Part shown: one piece after another, positions 1 to 7,185 of the stretch
How positions within the stretch are numbered: the stretch's first letter is position 1
How the letters are laid out: the number at the start of each line of letters is the position of its first letter
Source of the DNA: an uncultured Clostridia bacterium
GTDB lineage: Bacteria; Bacillota; Clostridia; TANB77; CAG-508
Length of the DNA stretch: 63,112 bases
Assembly (NCBI GenBank): GCA_944392945.1
Contig: CALXYJ010000006.1
Span: 1 to 63,112 of the forward strand
Reading direction: 5' to 3'
Position numbers and translations under genes: made by a program
Notes under the pieces: generated by a model
Told to the model about the DNA's origin: nothing
The model's input: only the letters and a program-made list of their open reading frames with translations
Databases searched by the model: none

Positions 1-35
1 TGGAGGTTTTTCATACATTGCTATCGCTTTTTTTG

Positions 36-58
36 AACCACGCGCATAGCACGTGGTT
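36..58. other. small hairpin at the window edge
   Basis: Arms AACCACG and CGTGGTT enclose a 9-base loop, followed on the plus strand by a short T-rich stretch. It may be the terminator of a gene lying left of the window, but no coding sequence can be assigned to bases 1-35. Confidence 0.35.
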
Positions 59-76
59 TTCTTATATACAAAAATA

Positions 77-101
77 AACCTAAGCATTTTTTACTTAGGT
101 T
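77..101. terminator. bidirectional intrinsic terminator
   Basis: Inverted repeat AACCTAAG / CTTAGGTT with a 9-base loop. It lies just past the stop of the GNAT gene at 122 and is followed on the minus strand by a T-rich run (TTTATTTTTG). It probably ends the long minus-strand operon that begins near 8616. Confidence 0.7.
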
Positions 102-121
102 CATTTTTCCTTGTCCTACAA

Positions 122-724
122 TTAAAGCTGTTCTTCTTTTTTTATTTTCTTTTTATATGGAAATTTTTTATCAAATTCTTCTACCTCTTCTTTGTTGACT
201 AAATAAACTGATGGCTCACTATAAACGCCATATATACTTTTTATTTTTCTTCTATTTAATACTTTAATCATTAAATAAGGATTCTCTGTATTTTCCAATC
301 CTTTATAATAAATATTATATTTTGAAGCTGGTTTAAAACCTAATTTATTATAAAATTCTGGTTTTCCTGTTATTATAACTGCTGGATATCCCATCTTCTT
401 TGCCAATTTCAATGTATATTTTATTAGTTTTGAACCATATCCAGCTCCTTGATACTCAGGTAATACACTTACTGGACCGAATAATAAAATTTCTTTTTCA
501 TCTTTTCCATTTGTTACTTTTCCCTTAGCATATACTATACTTGCAACTAGTTTACCCTTTTCTTCAATTACATAACTTAATTCCTTAACATATGATTTGT
601 CATTTCTAATTTTATGTAAAATATAATGTTCATAACATCCTGGCTGATATACATTCCAAAATGCTTCTCTTGTTAGATTTTCATTTACATAATAATCATT
701 TTTCTCTTCTAAACGTATTTTCAT
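122..724 (-). CDS. GNAT-family N-acetyltransferase
   Basis: A 200-residue cytoplasmic protein of the GNAT fold, expected to transfer acetyl from acetyl-CoA to an amine. The acetyl-CoA loop (motif A) is visible at residues 92-100 as QGAGYGSKL, preceded by the typical strand GPVSVLPEY and followed by YNKLGF, the common motif B end of YhbS-like members. The substrate cannot be told. A GGAAGG ribosome site lies 7 bases before the ATG. It is the last gene of the long minus-strand operon, 54 bases after the GNAT-HD fusion, and is followed by a terminator. Confidence 0.85.
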   Translation of the reverse strand: MKIRLEEKNDYYVNENLTREAFWNVYQPGCYEHYILHKIRNDKSYVKELSYVIEEKGKLVASIVYAKGKVTNGKDEKEILLFGPVSVLPEYQGAGYGSKLIKYTLKLAKKMGYPAVIITGKPEFYNKLGFKPASKYNIYYKGLENTENPYLMIKVLNRRKIKSIYGVYSEPSVYLVNKEEVEEFDKKFPYKKKIKKEEQL

Positions 725-778
725 TATTTGCCTTCCTTATTTTGATTTTCTCTACATTTTAGCACAAATTTAAGTTTA

Positions 779-2095
779 TTATACTAGTATTTCTTTAATA
801 TATTCTTTTGCACATCTTCTTATTTCTTCCATTCTTTTTTTGGTTTTTTCATCCTTATATTCTATTTTATCTATTAATATGTCAATATAATTTTTATCAT
901 ATACATATTGTAAAGAACTTTTAAAATATAAATCAAAAATAAATGCTAAAACACATATCCAGTAATCTAATATAGTCTTTCTATCATTTAATTTTATGCA
1001 CCTACGATTTAAAAAATCATTATAAACAATATCTGAAATATTAGAATAAGAAAGTTCTTCTTCTACATTTTTATATTGTGGAAAACTTGCTTCAAATTTA
1101 TTTTTTTCTTTAACTCTAAAATTATCTAGTTTATCTGCATCTCGTATGATCTTGCAATGTAACTCCTCTATCTCATTTAGTCCTTCTTCTATTTTAAATT
1201 TGTTATGATTATAAATAGCTTTTTTTATTATTTCATCATATTTATTTGTTTCTATAAACTCTCTTATCATATTTTCTTTAAATAAAATCTGGATTCCATA
1301 ATCAGCATGGTCAAATCTTTTATCAGAAAAATCCTTTAACATCGTAACTTGTTTAAACCTTCCTATATCATGCAATAAAGCAATCAGTTTTGCTAAATTT
1401 ATATTTTCTTCATCTAACCCCTGATCTTTTGCTATATATTCACTTAAGTCCACTACATGATATGTATGTTCTATTTTTAATAAAATGCTTCCATCATCTT
1501 CATCAAAGTTTTTTATGTAGTCTTTAAAAATTTGCTTAGCTCTATTAAAATTTATTTCATTATTTGTTGTTCTTATTATATATCGCTTTATTTTCTTTCC
1601 TGAATACTCTGAAGTTAAAACACCTGTAGGAATAGCACCAACACTTTCTAATACTTTTTTTGATGCATCATTTTCTATATAATGACATGCTATAATTTCA
1701 TTCATTCCTAATTCTTTACATTTATTTACAAGCATATTTGCAACTGCTTTTCCATATCCTTTTCTTCTTTCTGTTGGCCTTATTCCATAAGCAATATTTC
1801 CCCATGTGTCTTTTCCTAATTGTGTTAAGTTACAACGTATTGCTGTTGCACCAATTAATCTATTTTGATCATTTAATACTAGAAAATAATATCCTTTTTC
1901 ATACCAATCTCTATCTGGATGATTTCCAATTGCTGTGTCTTTAGCTATATTTACTACATTTTTATATTCTATCTTACTATTACAGGGCATTTCTAATATA
2001 TCTGGTGTTAAAGAAGTATTGCTTTCTTTCCACTCTTGTAACATCTCTATATATTGTTCACAATACTTTTCATCTAATTTTTCAAATCTTAACAT
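779..2095 (-). CDS. fusion of a GNAT acetyltransferase and an HD-domain phosphohydrolase
   Basis: A 438-residue two-domain protein. Residues 1-175 look like a RimJ/RimL-type GNAT acetyltransferase with the acetyl-CoA loop RRKGYGKAV at 110-118. Residues 190-438 form an HD domain: histidines at 210/213, the HD pair at 242-243, further histidines at 264 and 297, and Asp319 in RDADKLDN, the usual metal-ligand set of HD hydrolases. HD proteins cleave phosphate esters, often of nucleotides. An upstream in-frame ATG at 2116 exists, but the start at 2095 was chosen because AGGGGG sits 6 bases before it. Neighbouring nucleotide enzymes suggest a nucleotide substrate, which is inference. Confidence 0.82.
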   Translation of the reverse strand: MLRFEKLDEKYCEQYIEMLQEWKESNTSLTPDILEMPCNSKIEYKNVVNIAKDTAIGNHPDRDWYEKGYYFLVLNDQNRLIGATAIRCNLTQLGKDTWGNIAYGIRPTERRKGYGKAVANMLVNKCKELGMNEIIACHYIENDASKKVLESVGAIPTGVLTSEYSGKKIKRYIIRTTNNEINFNRAKQIFKDYIKNFDEDDGSILLKIEHTYHVVDLSEYIAKDQGLDEENINLAKLIALLHDIGRFKQVTMLKDFSDKRFDHADYGIQILFKENMIREFIETNKYDEIIKKAIYNHNKFKIEEGLNEIEELHCKIIRDADKLDNFRVKEKNKFEASFPQYKNVEEELSYSNISDIVYNDFLNRRCIKLNDRKTILDYWICVLAFIFDLYFKSSLQYVYDKNYIDILIDKIEYKDEKTKKRMEEIRRCAKEYIKEILV

Positions 2096-2101
2096 TATTT
2101 T

Positions 2102-2106
2102 CCCCC
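2102..2106 (-). promoter_or_regulatory. ribosome binding site that decides the GNAT-HD start
   Basis: GGGGG on the minus strand, 6 bases upstream of the ATG at 2095. The longer in-frame ATG at 2116 has no comparable site. Confidence 0.7.
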
Positions 2107-2183
2107 TATATTTCATTTAATATCCTATATTATTTTTTCTATATTTCTTTAGATTTTCCTTTTATTTATTAATCCATTTTTTA

Positions 2184-2789
2184 TTATATTCTTGTAATAT
2201 CATCAATTTTATTTAATGAATTTATAATATCCTCTTTTGTATTAAATTTTATTCCTAATATTCCTAATTTATTTGACATATCAATATTTTTCTGTTTATC
2301 ATCAAAAAATATACATTCTTTTTTTTCTAATTTATATTTTTTGATTAATTTCTCATATATTCTTGAATCAGGCTTTTTTACTCCAACTTTAAAAGAATAT
2401 ATCCCTCCATTAAATTCATTTAAGATTTTAATTATATATTCATACGTTGCATCTGTAAGATTTGATAAAAAATATATTTTATATTTATTTTTTAAAGTAT
2501 ATATTAAGTCCAATACTTCTTTTTTTATTGGCAATATTTCATTTTGAGTATCTACATTTAAAGTTTTTTCGATATAATATTTATAAGATGGATTTTCTAA
2601 GATTAATTTTTGTTTACATTCATTTTGAGTTATTTTTCCTAATAGACATTCTGAAAAATAATTACTTCCATAAATAATTTTTCTTAGTTTTACTGTTTCT
2701 TCTTTTGATATATTAAAATACTTTTGCATTATTTCTTTACCATCATCTATAATAATACCACCAATATCAAAAATTAAATTTTTAATCAT
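2184..2789 (-). CDS. HAD-family hydrolase
   Basis: A 201-residue HAD phosphatase-like protein. Motif I is FDIGGIII (nucleophile Asp8; the usual second Asp is Gly, as in YihX-type members). Motif II is FLSNLT, motif III the Lys of KPDSRIYEKL, and motif IV FFDDKQKNID. A helical cap separates motifs I and II, typical of HAD subfamily I. The substrate is probably a small phosphorylated metabolite and cannot be named. GGAGG lies 4 bases before the ATG. It follows a decayed Nudix gene by 11 bases and sits within the nucleotide-processing operon. Confidence 0.85.
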   Translation of the reverse strand: MIKNLIFDIGGIIIDDGKEIMQKYFNISKEETVKLRKIIYGSNYFSECLLGKITQNECKQKLILENPSYKYYIEKTLNVDTQNEILPIKKEVLDLIYTLKNKYKIYFLSNLTDATYEYIIKILNEFNGGIYSFKVGVKKPDSRIYEKLIKKYKLEKKECIFFDDKQKNIDMSNKLGILGIKFNTKEDIINSLNKIDDITRI

Positions 2790-2800
2790 TTTACCTCCAA

Positions 2801-3168
2801 TTATATTTTTCTTATTTTATAATCTATAACTTTAGTATTTTCATCCAAAATAAACTTTCCTTCAAATATACCTTCTTCAAAAATATAATCATTAAATTTA
2901 GTATTCATATCAAATTGCTTTATTTTATCAATATCTTTAATACTTATCCATTCTAACGAACCTTCCAAAAGAAGTCTTTAAACTTCCTTTAAATTCTGTT
3001 GCAGTATATATATTCTCTTAATAAACATTCTGTTGGTGTTTCTCCTATTTCCATCTTTTCACCTATTGGTGCATATACTTGTCCCCATTTCTTGTTAAAT
3101 TTTATAAATAAAATTTTATCCCTTTTTAATAAATAGCAAGCTGTACTTCCAAAAAAATTAGCTCTCAT
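2801..3168 (-). pseudogene. decayed Nudix hydrolase (MutT/8-oxo-dGTPase-like)
   Basis: Reading from an ATG at 3168 with AAAGGAG upstream gives MRANFFGSTACYLLKRDKIL and then the first part of a Nudix box (PIGEKMEIGETPTECLLREY), stopping soon after. The neighbouring frames continue recognisable family sequence: IYTATEFKGSLK in one frame, then EGSLEWISIKDIDKIKQFDM through to KVIDYKIRKI and a TAA at 2801 in another. The stretch that should finish the Nudix box (EExG and after) is missing. An internal deletion plus at least two frame changes therefore inactivated an otherwise normal-looking gene. The ribosome site and operon spacing are intact, suggesting recent decay. Confidence 0.75.
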
Positions 3169-3240
3169 AATATTCTCCTTTATTTTTACATAAAAGAACT
3201 ATATCATAAAAGCTTTTATTTTACTACATTTTATACATAT

Positions 3241-3807
3241 TTATTTTTCCTTGTACCACTTTGCAAATTCCTTCATTGCATCTTTTGATTCATATTTTTT
3301 TCTAGTTAAACGTTCTTCTTTTGCCATTTGCGCTAAAGTTTTTTGATATCCACTTGGTATAAATATATACCATAAATCTGACCATTTTTCATTTGTATCA
3401 TTTCCTAGAATTTCCTCTGATAGTTTTCCTTTATGTTCTCCCATAAATTGATGTATTTCTTTTCCATCATAATATGATAAACATTCTGTAAATTTACAAT
3501 TTCTGTTTTCTTTTCCTTCCATTAATTTTAATATTCCTTTTATTCCTAATGTTTCCAAAGAAAAATTAACAAAAGCTCTTGGAAAACCATTAAGTGCATC
3601 TATCCAGAAACCACAATCAAGTGAAATACATGGCTTATTTACCAATTTATACGACTCTTCTACTTTTGCCTTTGATATATATGATATATCATCACTTCTA
3701 GGTTCATCTAATTCATATTCAAATATCTTAAAATCTACATCTTCAAACGCTCTTTTGGCAGATGCTATCTTACCTTTATTATGTGTTACAAATATTATTT
3801 CTTCCAT
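3241..3807 (-). CDS. Ham1/RdgB-like non-canonical purine NTP pyrophosphatase
   Basis: A 188-residue protein of the Maf/Ham1 (ITPase) superfamily, expected to hydrolyse dITP/XTP-type nucleotides to monophosphates and keep them out of DNA and RNA. It has the family N-terminal phosphate-binding motif THNKGK at residues 8-13 and the central acidic motif SLDCGFWIDALNGFPRAF, the counterpart of DSGL..LNG.PG in RdgB. The middle is divergent from bacterial RdgB, so it may be a side branch and no symbol is given. It lies 15 bases after the YjjG-like HAD gene, in the same operon as two Nudix genes and a MazG-like gene, consistent with nucleotide-pool sanitation. Confidence 0.8.
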   Translation of the reverse strand: MEEIIFVTHNKGKIASAKRAFEDVDFKIFEYELDEPRSDDISYISKAKVEESYKLVNKPCISLDCGFWIDALNGFPRAFVNFSLETLGIKGILKLMEGKENRNCKFTECLSYYDGKEIHQFMGEHKGKLSEEILGNDTNEKWSDLWYIFIPSGYQKTLAQMAKEERLTRKKYESKDAMKEFAKWYKEK

Positions 3808-3822
3808 ATTTATTACCTCTTT

Positions 3823-4524
3823 CTATAAAATATTTCTTAGATCAGATAAATTATGTATTTCATATGTAGGTTTATATACTCCATTATTTGTTTTATCTTC
3901 ATAATTGCACCAACATGTATCCATACCTATTTCTTGTCCACCTTTTATGTCTTTTTCTAATTCATCCCCAATAAATAGCATTTCTGATTTATTATGATTG
4001 TCTATTTTATTAAATAATTCTTCATAAAATTTTTTATGTGGTTTCATACTCCCACATTCATCAGCAGAAAATACACAATCTACATATTTATCTATTCCTA
4101 TCTTCTGCAATTTCACAGGTATTGCTACACTCGGACCATTGCTAGCAATTATAATTTTATATTCCTTATTTTTTAAATATTTTATAATCTCTTTTGCTCC
4201 TTCTATTTCTACAATATTTAATTTTAATCCTTCCATGTATCTAGCATTTATTTCTACTGCTTCTTTATATGTTATATTTTTAAAATATTTCAAAAATCTT
4301 TGTGCTCTAATCCATTCTGCTTTTTCTTTATTACTCATACCTTCCCTTGGATCTTTAATAATTCCCGATGCTCTATCTTTCCAAAGTTTTCTATCTATTT
4401 CTATAAATTTTTTAAACTTTTCTTCACTATATTCTTCCCTTACTATTGATTTAAATGCTCCTTGTATATTTTTTGTGTCATCATTTAACGTATCATCTAA
4501 GTCAAATATCAAAGTTTTATACAT
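3823..4524 (-). CDS. HAD-family hydrolase, YjjG-like nucleotidase
   Basis: A 233-residue HAD subfamily IA protein resembling pyrimidine nucleotidase YjjG and YfnB. Motif I is IFDLDDTLND, motif II IIASNGP, the lysine of motif III is in MKPHKKFYEEL, and motif IV is LFIGDELEKDIKGG. YjjG-type enzymes dephosphorylate nucleoside monophosphates, including non-canonical pyrimidines; that activity here is inferred from family and neighbours. AAAGGGAGG precedes the ATG. It follows the WYL regulator by 58 bases. Confidence 0.82.
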   Translation of the reverse strand: MYKTLIFDLDDTLNDDTKNIQGAFKSIVREEYSEEKFKKFIEIDRKLWKDRASGIIKDPREGMSNKEKAEWIRAQRFLKYFKNITYKEAVEINARYMEGLKLNIVEIEGAKEIIKYLKNKEYKIIIASNGPSVAIPVKLQKIGIDKYVDCVFSADECGSMKPHKKFYEELFNKIDNHNKSEMLFIGDELEKDIKGGQEIGMDTCWCNYEDKTNNGVYKPTYEIHNLSDLRNIL

Positions 4525-4582
4525 AAAATTTCCTCCCTTTGCATTTATTCTAACACAAAAAGAGGAAATATATCTGTCTGTT

Positions 4583-5194
4583 TTATTTATTTATTTTAAA
4601 TTGTTCGTCATATTCTTCTTCTAGAATGTCATAAGAACTTATATCTTTTAGCTTAAATAGTCTAATCTCATTTCTTAATTCACAAAAAGCTGCTACATAC
4701 CAATCATTTAGGTAAGCAAACAATTCTGCTGGATGAATTATTCTTTCTGTATCTCCTGAGTTTATAGAGTTATATTTTATAAACACTTTATTTTTGTTAT
4801 TTATTGCAATTCTTATATCTTGATATATTTTAGAAAATTCTGGTAATAGTTTACTAATTTTGCTTTCATTTTTATTATATTCATTTTTTCTATATGCATT
4901 AGATATTTTATCTATTATTTCCAATGCTACTGAATCTTTAATTATATTTTGTAAATAGTATATCTCTTCTTCCGTTAAGCCTATATCAATTGAATTTTTC
5001 ATGTGTTCTAAAATATATCCACCATTTACTCCTTGCTTTCCAAATATATAAATACCTGCTTGTTCTAATTCTTGTTTATAACCTCTTACCATTCTTGGAG
5101 AAATTTCTAATTTATCTGCTAGTTCTTTTATACTATGTTTTTTCCCATCCTCTAGTATTTTTAACATATTTAGCATGTTTGCAACTTTACTCAT
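4583..5194 (-). CDS. HTH-WYL transcriptional regulator
   Basis: A 203-residue regulator. Residues 1-60 form a winged helix (KHSIKELADKLEISPRMVRGY is the DNA-reading part). Residues about 115-190 match the WYL ligand-sensing domain, with NDWYVAAFCELRNEIRLFKL as the recognisable core. It lacks the C-terminal WCX extension of longer members. WYL regulators sense nucleic acid or nucleotide ligands and often sit beside DNA-damage or defence genes. It starts 4 bases after the MazG-like gene, whose end supplies a GAGG ribosome site, so it is co-transcribed and may autoregulate this operon; that is inference. Confidence 0.85.
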   Translation of the reverse strand: MSKVANMLNMLKILEDGKKHSIKELADKLEISPRMVRGYKQELEQAGIYIFGKQGVNGGYILEHMKNSIDIGLTEEEIYYLQNIIKDSVALEIIDKISNAYRKNEYNKNESKISKLLPEFSKIYQDIRIAINNKNKVFIKYNSINSGDTERIIHPAELFAYLNDWYVAAFCELRNEIRLFKLKDISSYDILEEEYDEQFKINK

Positions 5195-5198
5195 TTAC

Positions 5199-6050
5199 TT
5201 ATTCCTCGAACATATTCTTTCTTCCATATTTTTCACAATTTAATTTTTCTTTTAGATAAATACACTTTTCTAAATCTATTCCATATGTATTTGCTAAACA
5301 AACTACATAGTATATTACATCTTGTAATTCTTCTTCAATTGTTCCTTTTATTTCATTGTCTTTCATTCTGATATCTGCATTAACAACTTTAGCTAGCTCT
5401 CCGACTTCTTCCATAAGCTTTAACATATATTTGAATTCTGATTTATTTTTGTGATCTATTTTAGATATACATTCCTGCAATCTTTTTATTGTTAAATTTT
5501 CACTATGTATTTTTTCTTCTGATATCTGAGGAGTTTGAGTAGGAATTTTTGTTATTTCTTGCTTTACAGGCTCGCTTTTCTTAACTCCATATACAATAGC
5601 TATATCTTCATCTTCTAATATCTTTTTAAAAGATTCCTTATATTCATCTATTTTTTCTTCTAATAATTCTTCATTTGCAATATATTCTATACTATCCTCT
5701 GGTAATTCCATAAATTCTTGTGCTGTATAAAATATCTCTGTTAATGTGATTACTGTTTGTGCAAACTTCTTTTTTTTGTAATTTATGATTTTTTTATCTG
5801 ATAGTTTAATTTCATTTTTTACTTCTAAATATTCTTCTAACGAATAATTTTCTAAATTATATTTTCCCCATACCTGTAATACTAAAGTTCCATCTGGCAT
5901 TTCTTTAAATATTGGAAATAATATAATATCTCTTTCATTTTCTTGTGTACACTTTGGAAAAAATATATGATATTTTCCTTTATTTTCTTCCTTCCAATTT
6001 TGTAAAATTCCTTCTAATAATGCTATTCCATTCTCTAATACTTCTTCCAT
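5199..6050 (-). CDS. MazG-like nucleotide pyrophosphohydrolase with an extra N-terminal domain
   Basis: A 283-residue protein. The last 95 residues are a MazG-type all-alpha NTP pyrophosphohydrolase, with Mg-binding motifs EEVGEL (about 214-219) and EEELQD (about 239-244). The first ~160 residues are not recognised; they are rich in Glu and Lys with a predicted alpha/beta look, joined by a Pro/Thr/Ser linker (about 165-185). MazG domains cut NTPs or dNTPs to monophosphate and pyrophosphate. The start at 6050 was chosen because GAGGGGG lies 7 bases before it; a longer start at 6083 would overlap the NDK-like gene without a good ribosome site. Confidence 0.82.
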   Translation of the reverse strand: MEEVLENGIALLEGILQNWKEENKGKYHIFFPKCTQENERDIILFPIFKEMPDGTLVLQVWGKYNLENYSLEEYLEVKNEIKLSDKKIINYKKKKFAQTVITLTEIFYTAQEFMELPEDSIEYIANEELLEEKIDEYKESFKKILEDEDIAIVYGVKKSEPVKQEITKIPTQTPQISEEKIHSENLTIKRLQECISKIDHKNKSEFKYMLKLMEEVGELAKVVNADIRMKDNEIKGTIEEELQDVIYYVVCLANTYGIDLEKCIYLKEKLNCEKYGRKNMFEE

Positions 6051-6069
6051 AATTTTTCCCCCTCGTATA

Positions 6070-6759
6070 TTATCTTTCATCAATTTCTGATTTTATAAAT
6101 CCTGATATATCTGGTCCTATATTACCTTGATAATTGTCTTTTTTCATGTCATTAAAAAAATTAAATGTTCCATATTCTCTTATATTTTTTAAAGTTATTG
6201 GTGTTAACATATTCTTATCTTGTAAAATACCATTATCTATTATAATTTGCAATTCTTTTTTAGTAGTATCCTCATCAGGATCAGGTGAATGTATAATATT
6301 CATATCATTTATTCTAATATTACCAATTTCACTTAAAATCCTTGGTGCTTTTAAGTTTCCATTTTGATCTACATATCTTACATAATTACTTTTTTTATCT
6401 CCATAATTTGTAATGATTCCAATATTATCATTTATATATTTTCTTCTTATTTTCATCTTTTCAAAAAAAATTTGTTCTGACAATTCGCTATATGATCTTT
6501 CTCTATCAGATATTATTGCTAGCAAGGCTTTATTTCCAAAGATTTCCTTGATTCCATACAAATATGAATCATATGATTCTGCAAAACTAGCGCCTTTTGT
6601 TTCATAATGCTTGTAGTATAATTTTTTTATTAAACTTTCAAAATCGTCTACTGCAAAATATTTAATCTCTTGAAATGTATGTTCAATATCACTTAATATT
6701 TCATCTAGATATCGTATTCCATCTGGTTTTACTATAAAATAACTGTAACTTCTTTTCAT
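6070..6759 (-). CDS. divergent nucleoside-diphosphate-kinase-like protein
   Basis: A 229-residue protein recognisable as NDK-like from both ends of the fold. Residues 4-14 give the first strand and KPDG motif with Lys11. MNIIHSPDPDEDTTKKEL (153-170) matches the NDK active-site segment that normally reads RNxIHGSDSxESAxxEI, keeping Asn154, the phospho-acceptor His157 and Asp160, but with Ser-Pro replacing Gly-Ser after the histidine. About 70 extra residues, including a basic stretch near 100-130, make it much longer than the usual ~150. It overlaps the Nudix gene upstream by 4 bases (ATGA). It could be a true kinase with altered specificity or a repurposed phosphotransferase. Confidence 0.68.
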   Translation of the reverse strand: MKRSYSYFIVKPDGIRYLDEILSDIEHTFQEIKYFAVDDFESLIKKLYYKHYETKGASFAESYDSYLYGIKEIFGNKALLAIISDRERSYSELSEQIFFEKMKIRRKYINDNIGIITNYGDKKSNYVRYVDQNGNLKAPRILSEIGNIRINDMNIIHSPDPDEDTTKKELQIIIDNGILQDKNMLTPITLKNIREYGTFNFFNDMKKDNYQGNIGPDISGFIKSEIDER

Positions 6760-7184
6760 TTTGTTTTATACCTTTCTACAAGTAATTCTTTAATATATTC
6801 TGGCACTAAATTTATGTTTTTTATATCAGAATATTTTACTATAAGTGGTTCAAATATTCCCTTATATTCATTCTTATTTTTCATCTCTGGACCATTTCCT
6901 GTTCCTATAATTCCTGATTTATGTTTACATATATAAAATATTTGAATACTATCATTATAGTTCATGTCATTATATTCAATAAGTTTTTCTTTTACATCTA
7001 CTTTAATTCCTAATTCTTCTTCTATTTCTCTATTTAAAGTATTTAAATTGTTTTCTCCTATTTCTTGCTTTCCTCCTGGAACAACATAATAATCTCTTAG
7101 TGTTCCATCATTTCTTGGTTTTACTCTATGTATTAATATAATACCATTTTCTTTTTCTACAATTCCCCTTACACTAATATGCAT
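6756..7184 (-). CDS. Nudix hydrolase
   Basis: A 142-residue Nudix protein with a complete Nudix box at residues 38-60 (G38, E44, R52, E53, E56, E57, G59), the metal-binding catalytic helix that hydrolyses nucleoside diphosphate linked to a moiety X. The sequence just before (DYYVVPGG) is typical of the MutT/ADP-ribose-type group, but specificity cannot be read. AAAGGAG lies before the ATG; only one base separates it from the FAD gene's end, and it overlaps the NDK-like gene by 4 bases, so these three are translationally coupled. Confidence 0.9.
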   Translation of the reverse strand: MHISVRGIVEKENGIILIHRVKPRNDGTLRDYYVVPGGKQEIGENNLNTLNREIEEELGIKVDVKEKLIEYNDMNYNDSIQIFYICKHKSGIIGTGNGPEMKNKNEYKGIFEPLIVKYSDIKNINLVPEYIKELLVERYKTK

Positions 7185-7185
7185 A

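Noticed and set aside
36..58. Possible tRNA fragment or RNA gene at the left edge
   Set aside because: Only a 7-bp hairpin; no T-loop or other tRNA feature.
4583..5194. Phage-defence locus because of the WYL regulator
   Set aside because: No nuclease, methylase or other effector is nearby; the neighbours are metabolic nucleotide enzymes.
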